A stretch of 64,000 nt of DNA, from IMG/VR virus record IMGVR_UViG_3300044911_002321, positions 1 to 64,000 of that record. One strand, given 5' to 3'. How positions within the stretch are numbered: position 1 is the stretch's first letter; each line of letters starts with the position of its first letter. The DNA comes from a virus. Below are positions 1 to 7,567 of this stretch, piece by piece. Under the pieces are notes generated by a model. That model made no database searches, was not told the DNA's origin, and was given only the letters and a program-made list of their open reading frames with translations. The position numbers were made by a program, and so were the translations under genes.

Positions 1-546
1 AGCAAAGTCGTGTTCAAGTTTGAGAGCTTGCTCGGGATAACCTTGGTTGGCGATATGCTTCCAAAGCTTCGAAGTAACCGAGACGTCTTGCTTGCAATAG
101 ACAAGCATTTCCTCTGAGTACTCCGAGAAATCTTTGAACTCAATCTTGTTATCGGAAAGGCGGTAACCCCAGGCTTTAAGACCGGCCATCCCGCGGTAGT
201 TCTTTGGAACTTCCGGATAGAGTTGTACGTCAAGGTCGTAGAGTTTTTCTTTGGGCCAGATGAGTCGTGTGCAGATGAGTGTGTCAAGGATGCGTGCTTT
301 GCAGTTGAATGAATGTAGTTTTTGCAGAACCGGTACGTCGTAGAAGATCACATTGTGACCAATGAGTACATCACCGGTTGCCAGATGAGCAAGAGCATCA
401 TCAATGCGATCAGGCCCATAAGCAAAAGTTTCTTCTCGGTTGATATCGTAGATAACGATACAAAAAACTTTCGTGACTTTATCGTAAAGGCCATCGGTTT
501 CAATATCAAAGACTAACCAAGATTCATTTTTGGAACCGGGCTTCAT
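1..546 (-). CDS. DNA polymerase, 3'-5' exonuclease domain (5' part of gene)
   Basis: This gene runs off the left edge of the window; only about 182 N-terminal residues are visible. They carry the three motifs of a DnaQ-like proofreading exonuclease of family A (T7-type) polymerases: Exo I LVFDIETDGL near residues 11-20, Exo II GHNVIFYDVPVL around 64-75, and Exo III YCKQDVSVT near 150-158. The start is the ATG at 546, which gives MKPGSKNE; it lies inside the end of the upstream gene (23-nt overlap). The polymerase domain should lie beyond the edge. The gene is the last of the minus-strand left arm in this window. A stand-alone exonuclease cannot be excluded from the visible part. Confidence 0.88.
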   Translation of the reverse strand, partial: MKPGSKNESWLVFDIETDGLYDKVTKVFCIVIYDINREETFAYGPDRIDDALAHLATGDVLIGHNVIFYDVPVLQKLHSFNCKARILDTLICTRLIWPKEKLYDLDVQLYPEVPKNYRGMAGLKAWGYRLSDNKIEFKDFSEYSEEMLVYCKQDVSVTSKLWKHIANQGYPEQALKLEHDFA

Positions 547-757
547 CGGAAACCTGGAGCTCATAACAGGAGAGTGTGGGTTCATTGTCCAGGATCCAAC
601 TTAGAACTTGATAAGCATCAGCCCGATAAGGATGGGAGCAAATTCTACTAAGTGAACTAGCAGAATCCAAAGCTAACAGTTCAAACTTGGAGTCGGAACT
701 ATTGGCATGGATGGCGTGTGGCACACCATCCACCAACGTACTAATGATGTAAGCCAT
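524..757 (-). CDS. hypothetical protein, 77 aa
   Basis: No family recognised. It begins MAYIISTLVDGVPHAI with a short beta-rich start and then a serine-rich middle. Its last 23 bases overlap the start of the DNA polymerase gene, which suggests co-translation. No membrane segment or metal-binding motif is visible. Confidence 0.65.
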   Translation of the reverse strand: MAYIISTLVDGVPHAIHANSSDSKFELLALDSASSLSRICSHPYRADAYQVLSWILDNEPTLSCYELQVSDEARFQK

Positions 758-804
758 TGAGCAGGATAAGACCAGGCATATGGTACCAGGTCTTATCGTG
801 ATAA

Positions 805-1563
805 CTACCTTTGTGACTTACCGTAACCTACGAACTTACCTTCTTTCTTCCGTTGCGTTAAGGCTTTCATGGCATCAGATCCAGCACGTTGCGAACCATG
901 CACCAAGAGTGCAAACGGCTTGTCACCAAGGCAATGGCTATCGTCGTGATCGATCTCTAGCCCACGCTCTTGCGCTTCCTCTTCTGTGTAGACCACATAA
1001 GCAATGCGTTGAAACACCTCGGGGTACTTGGGGATCAGGTAATCGAGTGTCCCACCTTGCGACGCAGTAAGATAGAAGTTAGATGGGATGATGTCCTTGA
1101 GGTTCAACCACATGCCAAGCGACTTGGTAAACGCATAGAACTTTTGATGAGGACGACTTGCTGCGACCATGAACCAAGCCCGCATGTACTGCTCAGTCCA
1201 AAAGTCACCTGCTTCATGGACACGAACAAGATCTTTCTCTGGTTGAACCATAAGTGAAAGATCAATCAGGTCACGAATCAACATGCCCTGATCACCACCC
1301 ATATACATAACTTCACGCAGCAGATCCCAGTTGTGCCAACGAGCTTCACGTACTGTTGGCCTAGTCTCTGCCATGGCAGCAAAGCAACGATACTCATCTG
1401 CTTCTGTGCCAGTGAACTGAGGTAGATCCATGATTTTGCCGGTAGCTCGATCAGCCATGGTCTTACACACACCAGCGTGTGGACATGCATAGCCCGCTGG
1501 GATGTTGAAGATCAGACGGTTCTTAAGCTTGCCGTTACCTGTGGAGAACTTGAGGAGTTTCAT
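805..1563 (-). CDS. GP88-family phage protein
   Basis: This 252-residue protein matches the phage 'gene product 88' family as I know it. It starts with a FSTGNGKLKNRLIFNIPAGY-type N-terminus, has closely spaced cysteines in YACPHAGVC (about residues 24-32), and contains the aromatic HEAGDFWTEQYMRAWF and FYAFTKSLGMW stretches. The function of the family is not known; the cysteines suggest metal or cluster binding, which is inference. The leader before the ATG is the SD-less, CAACTCAA-rich type seen across this arm. Confidence 0.8.
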   Translation of the reverse strand: MKLLKFSTGNGKLKNRLIFNIPAGYACPHAGVCKTMADRATGKIMDLPQFTGTEADEYRCFAAMAETRPTVREARWHNWDLLREVMYMGGDQGMLIRDLIDLSLMVQPEKDLVRVHEAGDFWTEQYMRAWFMVAASRPHQKFYAFTKSLGMWLNLKDIIPSNFYLTASQGGTLDYLIPKYPEVFQRIAYVVYTEEEAQERGLEIDHDDSHCLGDKPFALLVHGSQRAGSDAMKALTQRKKEGKFVGYGKSQR

Positions 1564-1641
1564 GGTGTTGAGTTGAGTTGAATGATAATAAAAACTAATG
1601 AGTAGTTTTAGGACGTGCTCAGGTCCATCTTCCCGTTCGGG

Positions 1642-1938
1642 CTATTGCAGTTGACTGCAACCTTTGAATGGTTCTCTTGATAGTCGAATCACAATCTGAT
1701 CACCTGAGTCAGGAACTTCTGATGGACCCTGGTGCACCAAGATCTCCCATATGTTTCTGTTGATTTTCATGATGGAGTTGCAATAGTTTGTCATCAATGA
1801 TTCTTTATCTTGACCTGGTTTATAAGTCAAGATCTTTTTGTGAATGTCAATGGGTTCATCGTCATTGTCCTTGGCATAGACAGCAACCCAATAACTAGAT
1901 GAACGTGTGCGTTCTTTGGTGGAACTAAATCCTTTCAT
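1642..1938 (-). CDS. hypothetical protein, 98 aa
   Basis: No family recognised. The protein is basic at its N-terminus (MKGFSSTKERTRSSSYW), then mixed alpha/beta, and ends near IVIRLSREPFKG. It sits between a 58-aa gene and the GP88-like gene in the same orientation. Confidence 0.6.
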   Translation of the reverse strand: MKGFSSTKERTRSSSYWVAVYAKDNDDEPIDIHKKILTYKPGQDKESLMTNYCNSIMKINRNIWEILVHQGPSEVPDSGDQIVIRLSREPFKGCSQLQ

Positions 1939-1953
1939 AGGTAATGGGTCTGA

Positions 1954-2130
1954 CTACTGGGCTTCAAGCTGTTTAATCCGTTTGTCCATTTGCCATAGCA
2001 AAAGCATTAATGATTCTGTATCTAGTTGAGAAGCATGACTCCCTTGCAAGTATGTAAACTGTGAAACAAATTTATAGTAGTCATCTGGAAGATCAGATTC
2101 ATCTGTGACACGAGCTAAAAGAAAAGACAT
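1954..2130 (-). CDS. small hypothetical protein, 58 aa
   Basis: A short open frame starting ATG at 2130 (MSFLLARVTDESDLPDDYY) and ending KRIKQLEAQ. It fits head to tail between neighbours (4 nt after the stop at 2134, 15 nt before the start at 1938). Amphipathic helical C-terminus; no family recognised. It is supported by tight packing in the operon and normal composition. Confidence 0.55.
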   Translation of the reverse strand: MSFLLARVTDESDLPDDYYKFVSQFTYLQGSHASQLDTESLMLLLWQMDKRIKQLEAQ

Positions 2131-2133
2131 GGC

Positions 2134-2325
2134 TCAACTTGCAAATTGTTTTAAGAATTTGTACATGTCTTGATCTTCTGTGCATTTAGCAAGGCCGGCA
2201 ATAACAACGTAGGCTACCCAACCTGGAAACAAAAGGCCAATAAAACCAAGGACAAAAAGGATAAACCTTCCTTTGATGCCCATGCTTTTATTGAATGCTT
2301 TGCAGGTTTCAGAAATAGAAATCAT
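2134..2325 (-). CDS. small membrane protein, 63 aa
   Basis: One clear hydrophobic segment, possibly a short hairpin (about residues 20-46, GRFILFVLGFIGLLFPGW then VAYVVIAGLA), with charged ends. Family unknown. It lies directly downstream of thyX and the poorly delimited gene at 2350-2589. Confidence 0.55.
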   Translation of the reverse strand: MISISETCKAFNKSMGIKGRFILFVLGFIGLLFPGWVAYVVIAGLAKCTEDQDMYKFLKQFAS

Positions 2326-2349
2326 GGTTGTTTTACTAAAGAGATTACA

Positions 2350-2589
2350 TCACAGTGTATCTGTGATGGGTTGATAGGGTGGCATTAACTTGCCATCTTC
2401 AGCAATAATCCCAGCGTTCATAAGGAATTGCCTAGCTTTTTCTGGCTCACTGTATTCTTCAATCAGACGTTGAATCTGTTGAGAACACAGCTTCTCCGAT
2501 GATGGGGAATTGTTCACAGAAGATTTGTTTGATTTCTCTGGCGATTTGCTGGTGCTCAAGTTGGGTTCCATTGGAGCAACGAAGATCAA
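2350..2589 (-). CDS. hypothetical protein overlapping thyX, start unresolved
   Basis: The C-terminal half (QRLIEEYSEPEKARQF then LMNAGIIAEDGKLMPPY) looks like a real small phage protein. The open frame enters from inside thyX, and the only conventional starts (ATG at 2589 or 2571) lie 110-130 nt within thyX, giving a Ser/Asn-rich N-terminus typical of an off-frame translation. No ATG, GTG or TTG occurs near the thyX stop in this frame. A non-standard start or coupled re-initiation is possible. Confidence 0.45.
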   Translation of the reverse strand: MIFVAPMEPNLSTSKSPEKSNKSSVNNSPSSEKLCSQQIQRLIEEYSEPEKARQFLMNAGIIAEDGKLMPPYQPITDTL

Positions 2590-3109
2590 GGTAGTGTATC
2601 CATGAACGCAATGTACCGTTCATGAACAAACGTGTCTGTGTTGATAAGGGCAGAATGGCACGAGCACATTCCTTTGCAATACCATTGCTTACCATCTCGC
2701 GATACAAATGTTCTGCATCTTCATACAGTTCACTGATACGTCGATAGTAATTAGCAACAACATCAGCAGATAGATCATCAATACTGTTCTGCCGATTCTT
2801 TTGATCTTGTCTACGTAGATGCGGAATAACAGCCGAGCCAAGCTCACTTGTGTCCGCATAACGTTGACTAAATTCCTGGAACGAGAAGGAACGATGACGA
2901 AGAATCTGTGGTGAGATTGCACGTGTCGTTTCAATCTCAACGCACATATTGGCCATCTCAAACGGCGACCAATGTTTGTGCTTGATGAGATACTTCAACA
3001 ACCGTGGAGCTGTATCCATGTTGTCTTGATTCTTCGGCGCGGATACCCGTGCCATCTTGACAATCATTTCCTCTGCATTGGGCGTTGCCCAAACAAGTTG
3101 TACGTTCAT
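2459..3109 (-). CDS. thyX: Flavin-dependent thymidylate synthase
   Basis: ThyX makes dTMP from dUMP with methylene-tetrahydrofolate and reduced FAD. The 216-residue length is normal for the family. The diagnostic motif RHRSFSFQEFSQRY sits at about residues 71-84, and further conserved parts follow (TRLFMNGTLRSWIHYLDLR). The start chosen is ATG 3109, which overlaps the upstream stop as ATGA; a GTG six bases earlier is also open. Together with the dCTP deaminase at 48 kb it would feed dTTP synthesis for phage replication. Confidence 0.95.
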   Translation of the reverse strand: MNVQLVWATPNAEEMIVKMARVSAPKNQDNMDTAPRLLKYLIKHKHWSPFEMANMCVEIETTRAISPQILRHRSFSFQEFSQRYADTSELGSAVIPHLRRQDQKNRQNSIDDLSADVVANYYRRISELYEDAEHLYREMVSNGIAKECARAILPLSTQTRLFMNGTLRSWIHYLDLRCSNGTQLEHQQIAREIKQIFCEQFPIIGEAVFSTDSTSD

Positions 3110-3315
3110 GAGCACTTAAGGAAGTAATGCCAACGAGTTGTGGGATCAGTGTAACGGATTACTGAACAACCTTCGTACTGATCAAGGACTTCAAACTTAG
3201 AGTTGTTCTTAGGTTCATCAGGTGACAGAAAGATTGCAGCAATTAAACCAGTAGCTGCAAACGCAAGGATTGTTGCGCAACAACCACGAAGGAATTGAAT
3301 TTGATTTTCAGTCAT
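3106..3315 (-). CDS. membrane-anchored small protein, 69 aa
   Basis: An N-terminal hydrophobic segment (about residues 10-30, CCATILAFAATGLIAAIFL) is followed by a compact soluble tail with the pattern FEVLDQYEGCSVIRYTD...WHYFLKC. Similar tails with two cysteines occur in small proteins of unrelated phages, but the function is unknown. Its stop overlaps the thyX start (ATGA). Confidence 0.6.
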   Translation of the reverse strand: MTENQIQFLRGCCATILAFAATGLIAAIFLSPDEPKNNSKFEVLDQYEGCSVIRYTDPTTRWHYFLKCS

Positions 3316-3658
3316 TGGGCAGTGCCTCCAGTGCTTTACGAATTAGTTTTTCTTCAGTTGTTGGTCCGAGCATTTTATCTTCAATCACGTTTAGGGCGGC
3401 AAGCGCCCGCTCCTTCAAGCTCGGCGGCTTGGGACGCATTGCTTGTCTCAATGCATCTCCAGATGGTGTGATTGTTAAGTGTGTGCTGAACAAAGCACAG
3501 GTGTCAAGCCACCTTGCGTCCTGTTCTAGCTGCTCATCAGCGCCCCAGCGAGCGGCTTGGGTAGTAACTGCCTCAAACTCGTATAAGGCACCGTGAGTGC
3601 CATCCCACCATTGTTGCACCAGCTCAGGTGGTGGGGTGATCGGATGCTCTTGTGCCAT
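3308..3658 (-). CDS. HPITPPPELV-family protein, copy 1
   Basis: One of three paralogues in this arm (others at 3968-4309 and 8428-8763). Shared layout: an N-terminal HPITPPPELVQQW, a middle region with GADEQLEQ and a tryptophan-containing helix, then RPKPPSLKE(R/Q)AL and a C-terminal ALEALP. The start MAQEHP at 3658 follows the previous stop as TGAcATG; the open frame continues six codons upstream. I associate the family with picocyanobacteria and their phages; its role is unknown. Confidence 0.7.
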   Translation of the reverse strand: MAQEHPITPPPELVQQWWDGTHGALYEFEAVTTQAARWGADEQLEQDARWLDTCALFSTHLTITPSGDALRQAMRPKPPSLKERALAALNVIEDKMLGPTTEEKLIRKALEALPND

Positions 3659-3659
3659 G

Positions 3660-3959
3660 TCATTCACCAGGGACAAGGACTTCTTTCGTCAGACGTTCTA
3701 ACGCTGACACAGGACAGATGCGTGCAGTGGCATGTTCAGTTGGGCTAGGTAAATGATCCCAACGAACAAGCAAGAACTTTTGGGTAGCACCACGTGAATT
3801 GTTTTTGTAGTTGATGCCAACAACTTCACCATACCGCTGGCTCCTGTACTGAGAGATGCGTTCTCTTGTTTGTTGGTTGTTTGTGTAGATCCCATGGGGT
3901 TTGGGACGTTCAGCAACACGGTCACCAATCATGTAATCAAACTGTCGCTTGGTTGTCAT
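3660..3959 (-). CDS. hypothetical protein, 99 aa
   Basis: A basic, beta-rich sequence: YMIGDRVAERPKPHGIY at the N-terminus, then YGEVVGINYK and KFLLVRWDHL, a pattern compatible with a small SH3-like barrel that binds nucleic acid or peptides. That reading is inference. It sits between two HPITPPPELV paralogues. Confidence 0.6.
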   Translation of the reverse strand: MTTKRQFDYMIGDRVAERPKPHGIYTNNQQTRERISQYRSQRYGEVVGINYKNNSRGATQKFLLVRWDHLPSPTEHATARICPVSALERLTKEVLVPGE

Positions 3960-3967
3960 TGTAATAA

Positions 3968-4309
3968 TTAGTTGTTGTCGGGAAGTTGTTCAAGGGCGCG
4001 GCGGATGGTGTCGGAATATTGAGGCCACTCCAATTCTGTTAGACCAACGTCGGCTTCAGCAAGTGCTTGTAACGCCTGCTCCTTCAAGCTCGGCGGCTTA
4101 GGGCGGCGGGCGACGCGGAGGGCTTCTGTTTGCCATAGCGCGGTTTTGGATTCAGTGCGAAGCCACTCACAGCACGCCTCCAGCTCCTGGTCGGCGCCCG
4201 CTTGAAAGATGCTAGTGAACAGTTGATAAATGTTTGCTCCTTGTTCAAACCGTTTCTGCCACTGCTTCACCAACTCCGGCGGCGGAGTGATGGGATGTTG
4301 CTGTGTCAT
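3968..4309 (-). CDS. HPITPPPELV-family protein, copy 2
   Basis: Second paralogue: MTQQHPITPPPELVKQW at the start, AGADQELEACCEW in the middle, then RRPKPPSLKEQALQAL and a C-terminal RRALEQLPDNN. It shares the N-terminal and proline-rich motifs with copy 1 but the linkers differ, so the duplication is not recent. Its ATG overlaps the stop of the upstream zinc-ribbon gene by 4 nt. Confidence 0.7.
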   Translation of the reverse strand: MTQQHPITPPPELVKQWQKRFEQGANIYQLFTSIFQAGADQELEACCEWLRTESKTALWQTEALRVARRPKPPSLKEQALQALAEADVGLTELEWPQYSDTIRRALEQLPDNN

Positions 4310-4641
4310 TTGATGTTGGTGTAAGTTTTGTAGTTGACAATACGTGAGATTGTACTGCGAGCAGTGTCATAGCGTATTGCTATCTGACCATTGCTCAATC
4401 CTTTCTGATGTAGATGACGAATCATTAACACATCATTGTCAGTTAAGAAGGAGTTTCCATTCCTGGTACCAATAGGTTTGTAGACTTTCAATGGAATCGG
4501 TTTAGCAACTTCATACCGTTCAACAGTACGGTACTTGCAACCACAATCAAGACAACGACAATAACGCTTGGTTACATCAGGTCCCAAATGGTCAGTGCAA
4601 GTAACGCGTGTGTTACTGCTGTTGCATTGTCTGCAATTCAT
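4306..4641 (-). CDS. zinc-ribbon plus helix-turn-helix protein
   Basis: Two parts are visible. Residues 3-33 form a zinc ribbon with pairs C3-x2-C6 and C30-x2-C33 (MNCRQCNSS ... YCRCLDCGCKYRT). The C-terminal half holds a homeodomain-like HTH (LTDNDVLMIRHLHQKGLSNGQIAIRYDTARSTISRI). This combination suggests a DNA-binding regulator or a free-standing domain of an HNH system. A related HTH occurs at 12161-12535. Confidence 0.65.
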   Translation of the reverse strand: MNCRQCNSSNTRVTCTDHLGPDVTKRYCRCLDCGCKYRTVERYEVAKPIPLKVYKPIGTRNGNSFLTDNDVLMIRHLHQKGLSNGQIAIRYDTARSTISRIVNYKTYTNIK

Positions 4642-4933
4642 CTTCAGTGAGATTCAATGAGCTGAGTAGTTCAAGGCAATTGATTGCACCCATAATCTTG
4701 AATGCATCAACAATAAGATCTTGTTTTAAATCAGGGAGTTGATAGTAATCATACAGAATTTCTTCTGCACGATCAAAGCCATCATAAGTGCCTGTCAACT
4801 TCTCAAGTGCAGGGCCAGGCATGTTATCCACCAAGGCTGTAACAATTGCTTGTCTTACCTGAGTCCATGCTTGCTCTGGTATCAATGCAATGGTCTTGTC
4901 GACAAGGTCAAAATCAATAGTGTCGTGTGTCAT
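4613..4933 (-). CDS. hypothetical protein, 106 aa
   Basis: All-helical, acidic protein (MTHDTIDFDLVDKTIALIP ... LNLTEDELQTMQQQ); no family recognised. It overlaps the zinc-ribbon gene by 29 nt. A GC-rich hairpin lies immediately upstream of its start. Confidence 0.6.
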   Translation of the reverse strand: MTHDTIDFDLVDKTIALIPEQAWTQVRQAIVTALVDNMPGPALEKLTGTYDGFDRAEEILYDYYQLPDLKQDLIVDAFKIMGAINCLELLSSLNLTEDELQTMQQQ

Positions 4934-4941
4934 AGAGAAAG

Positions 4942-4961
4942 GCCCCCGCTTGCGCAGGGGC
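4942..4961 (-). promoter_or_regulatory. GC-rich intergenic hairpin
   Basis: On the minus strand GCCCC(T)GC-GCAA-GCGGGGGC folds into a stem with a GCAA tetraloop and one mismatch. It is followed by CTTTCTCT, so it may act as a weak terminator or attenuator between the 4985-5344 and 4613-4933 genes. Confidence 0.45.
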
Positions 4962-4984
4962 TGGGTTGATATTCCAAAGGAAGT

Positions 4985-5344
4985 TTACATGGTTATGGCA
5001 GTGGTGTCGACCACTCCACCCCCTCCATCCGTGTTCATGTTCTGTAACATTTGCTCTAGGATCTGAGCTTGTGCCTGTGCTTGTGCCATGAAGTGAGCAG
5101 CACGTTCTGCTGACATGACATGGCAACGTCCATTGGGTTCAATGAAAAGCCAACTGCCATCAGGCTGCTGCTTACCCTGAAGAGCTAGGCGTTCTGAGTT
5201 GCGTGTGTACTTGAGTTCGACGTTGTGGTAGTCACGCAAGCCCTGGTCGTTAGTCCAGGTAGCGCCAACGTGGTAGCCTCTGTCATCCGCACTGAATGCA
5301 TGGAACTCAGGGATGAGGCACTTGATCGAACGAATGATGTCCAT
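4985..5344 (-). CDS. hypothetical protein, 119 aa
   Basis: Start MDIIRSIKCLIPEFHAF at ATG 5344, just after the tRNA-Leu. Beta-rich N-terminal half (GYHVGATWTNDQG), then an Ala/Gln helix (AHFMAQAQAQAQILEQML) and a glycine tail. The open frame continues upstream through the tRNA, which argues for the internal ATG. Family unknown. Confidence 0.6.
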   Translation of the reverse strand: MDIIRSIKCLIPEFHAFSADDRGYHVGATWTNDQGLRDYHNVELKYTRNSERLALQGKQQPDGSWLFIEPNGRCHVMSAERAAHFMAQAQAQAQILEQMLQNMNTDGGGGVVDTTAITM

Positions 5345-5362
5345 TGGTGTAGTGTGTTGAGT

Positions 5363-5448
5363 TGGTAGGAGCGACAGGACTTGCACCTGCACGGCCAAAG
5401 GCCAACGCATTTTAAGTGCGTCATGTTTACTAATTACATCACGCTCCC
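5363..5448 (-). tRNA. tRNA-Leu (anticodon UAA)
   Basis: An 86-nt class II tRNA. Acceptor GGGAGCG pairs with CGCTCCT (first pair G:U) and CCA is encoded after discriminator A. D stem ATGT/ACAT; anticodon stem ACGCA/TGCGT with loop CTTAAAA, anticodon TAA. The long variable arm GGCC-TTT-GGCC is typical of Leu. T stem GCAGG/CCTGT with loop TGCAAGT, where the usual TTC is TGC. The D loop lacks the usual GG. The stop codon of the upstream gene (5439-5441) falls at tRNA positions 8-10. It would read UUA codons. Confidence 0.88.
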
Positions 5449-5696
5449 TCGCTTGGGCTTACGTCAATTGAATCTGACTGCCAAGTGTGGTCTTGAGGTA
5501 GGACTTCCATTCCGTAAGTCCAACTATCGTAATCTTCCTCGTTTCGAGGATCGTCTTCAATCAGGATGTACTGTGGTGAATTGTCATGGATGTACTCGCC
5601 TAAGTTAGCTAATGCCATGGCAAGCAGTTGTTCTTCCGTGGGAGTTATGTCTCTATGCTCATGAGGTTGATCTGTGTGTTTGGTAAAGGGTTCCAT
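5439..5696 (-). CDS. acidic hypothetical protein, 85 aa
   Basis: Acidic protein (MEPFTKHTDQPHEHRDI ... YILIEDDPRNEEDYDSW). No family recognised. Its last ten bases, including the stop, are part of the tRNA-Leu gene, so processing of that tRNA would cut this mRNA at its 3' end. Confidence 0.6.
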   Translation of the reverse strand: MEPFTKHTDQPHEHRDITPTEEQLLAMALANLGEYIHDNSPQYILIEDDPRNEEDYDSWTYGMEVLPQDHTWQSDSIDVSPSEGA

Positions 5697-5703
5697 AGGT
5701 AAA

Positions 5704-5735
5704 GAGGCATCCCATTTACGAGGATAGGATGCCCC
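5704..5735 (-). promoter_or_regulatory. intergenic hairpin between PcfJ-like and 85-aa genes
   Basis: On the minus strand GGGGCATCC pairs with GGGATGCCTC around a 12-nt loop and is followed by TTT. It may terminate or stabilise transcripts; it includes a GGGCATCC string also found in the six-copy element family of this arm. Confidence 0.4.
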
Positions 5736-5745
5736 TGCTGTGGCT

Positions 5746-7476
5746 TCAGCTCTTAGAGCTTAGCTCATCGTTGCGAGATTGCAAGGCCAGCTTGAATGCA
5801 TTGGAGTACTTCTCCTTCTGGTCTTCGTCCAATCGCTGGTTGCCAACTCCAGCAATCTGCTTGACATTCATAACACCCATGGATACATCCAGTTGGATAG
5901 TGAAGGTTGGCTTGCCATCAATCATGCAGAGCACAATGAAGTGCTTACGTTTCTTGATGTCCTCTGCATACTGGGACGCAGATCCAACACAGTTACGGAC
6001 AGCTTGTCCCCATTGCGCTAGCTGATGAGTGTCAATGGGTTGAAGGAATGTCCAATCACTGTCACCCATGCTGACCTTGACAGGTGTGGGGAATAAATCC
6101 TGGTGCAGTGATTCCTTCTTGTTAGCTATCTTCCATGCTTCTGCTTGCACGTAGTCATGGAAGTCAGGCATGCGCCAACGCTTAGGTGCTTCGATAGTCT
6201 TGCCTTCATGCAATACACGTCCAAGCATTGAGAATGTATCATTCATTTCGTACCATGAATGAACAACATAGTCAAAGTCTAAATACGTAGAAACAAGTCG
6301 CCTGTCCTGATTACATTGCTCAACATATTTACGCATCATATTAAAGAATGATGCAACAGGCATGTTCTGTTGTAGCCAGACAAGCAAAGCATCACTGGTA
6401 CGCAGTTGGTTAAGATTAGTTGTACGTAGTTCTTCAAAGTAAGTACGATAGTAATCAAGTGGGCAATCAGGCCAGATCCGATTGATGAAGTAGATAGCGT
6501 TAGTTGTCTGCTCGAATTCTTTGTAGCCATACTTGATTGACTTGCGTTGCTCGTTATCTGGATCTTGATATGCAACAGTGCTGCGATCAAGCATCTGTTG
6601 TAAGCGTGCTTTGATAGCCGGTGTTGTAATGATGTGATCAATACTATTGATCGTTAGATAAGTTGATGATGATGTGTATTCAACTTTATGTTTAGCTGAC
6701 CATGCGTGAGCCAAACCAACAATGGAATCAACACTGAGTTGAATGTTGTTTCTATCTGCAATACCGCTTGTAAGTGCAGTAGGAAACTCAATTGCATCAA
6801 GGATGTTAGTGCACTTCATGCGATCAAACATTGAACGGCTGTCATTCCATGTAGGAATAGTCTCCATCAATGCTTGCTCAAACTGGTTAAGCGTATTATT
6901 CATCTCACGTGTCTTTTGGTAATACGCACCAACACCCATGGCACGCCAGTTGCGATCGTCTTTACCATTGATAATATCTTGTTTGGTCACTAGCATTGTA
7001 CGTACAAACAATTGCGAGCCACGACCAATGGTGTGCTCAGTGCAATTATCTTTACTATCCCAGATATGCTTAGGTAATGTCTTAGCTGCTGATGCAGTGT
7101 TCTTGAATGCGTATGCATAGCCATAAACATATTGATCTTCTTGTCCCTTGGGAGGTAGCCATGCTGCATACCAGCATTGTTCAAAGTGATACAAGATGGC
7201 AATGGTTATAACACGTGCTTCTGGTGTAGCAACATCGACCACCTTGGTAAATCGGCGATGACGATTAGCTACAACTGCTGTATTGATCTGTTCAATTGCA
7301 TCATCTTGATAGCTGCCACGCACAACATCCTCTGGGATGAGATGAGGAATCTTACCCAGTGGATACTTAGCTTTCTTGGTTGTGGACTTAGGTGCTTGTT
7401 CCTTGGCCAAAGCTTTGAGCTTTGGATCGTAGGCAAGCAGCTCTTGTTGGAGATTGGAAGGCAGTTCGAAATGCAT
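5746..7476 (-). CDS. PcfJ-like protein
   Basis: A 576-residue protein whose C-terminal quarter matches the PcfJ-like family known from plasmids and some phages: a Trp/Leu-rich lead-in (DWTFLQPIDTHQLAQWG), then VRNCVGSASQYAEDI, FIVLCMIDGKPTFTIQL and VKQIAGVGNQ, ending in short helices. The N-terminal part (about 1-430) shows no recognised domain and has several tyrosine/tryptophan-rich stretches. The function of the family is unknown. It is the largest gene of the left arm and is preceded by a structured ~90-nt leader. Confidence 0.75.
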   Translation of the reverse strand: MHFELPSNLQQELLAYDPKLKALAKEQAPKSTTKKAKYPLGKIPHLIPEDVVRGSYQDDAIEQINTAVVANRHRRFTKVVDVATPEARVITIAILYHFEQCWYAAWLPPKGQEDQYVYGYAYAFKNTASAAKTLPKHIWDSKDNCTEHTIGRGSQLFVRTMLVTKQDIINGKDDRNWRAMGVGAYYQKTREMNNTLNQFEQALMETIPTWNDSRSMFDRMKCTNILDAIEFPTALTSGIADRNNIQLSVDSIVGLAHAWSAKHKVEYTSSSTYLTINSIDHIITTPAIKARLQQMLDRSTVAYQDPDNEQRKSIKYGYKEFEQTTNAIYFINRIWPDCPLDYYRTYFEELRTTNLNQLRTSDALLVWLQQNMPVASFFNMMRKYVEQCNQDRRLVSTYLDFDYVVHSWYEMNDTFSMLGRVLHEGKTIEAPKRWRMPDFHDYVQAEAWKIANKKESLHQDLFPTPVKVSMGDSDWTFLQPIDTHQLAQWGQAVRNCVGSASQYAEDIKKRKHFIVLCMIDGKPTFTIQLDVSMGVMNVKQIAGVGNQRLDEDQKEKYSNAFKLALQSRNDELSSKS

Positions 7477-7567
7477 GATGGAGTTGGAGTTGAGTTGAGT
7501 ATAGGCAGTTTAACGTCATGCCCAGGACGATGTGTTAAAGGATTGGGATTCCTTTAACGTATGCTTC
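7477..7567 (-). promoter_or_regulatory. structured leader of the PcfJ-like gene
   Basis: On the minus strand GTTAAAGGA-ATCCCAA-TCCTTTAAC forms a 9-bp hairpin. It is followed by CGTC-CTGGGCAT-GACG and then the CAACTCAA-type unstructured stretch leading to the ATG. No U-run follows, so it is not a classical terminator. Confidence 0.45.

Noticed and set aside
780-1490. Several plus-strand and minus-strand frames over the GP88-like gene
   Set aside because: Shadows of the 805-1563 gene in other frames with random composition.
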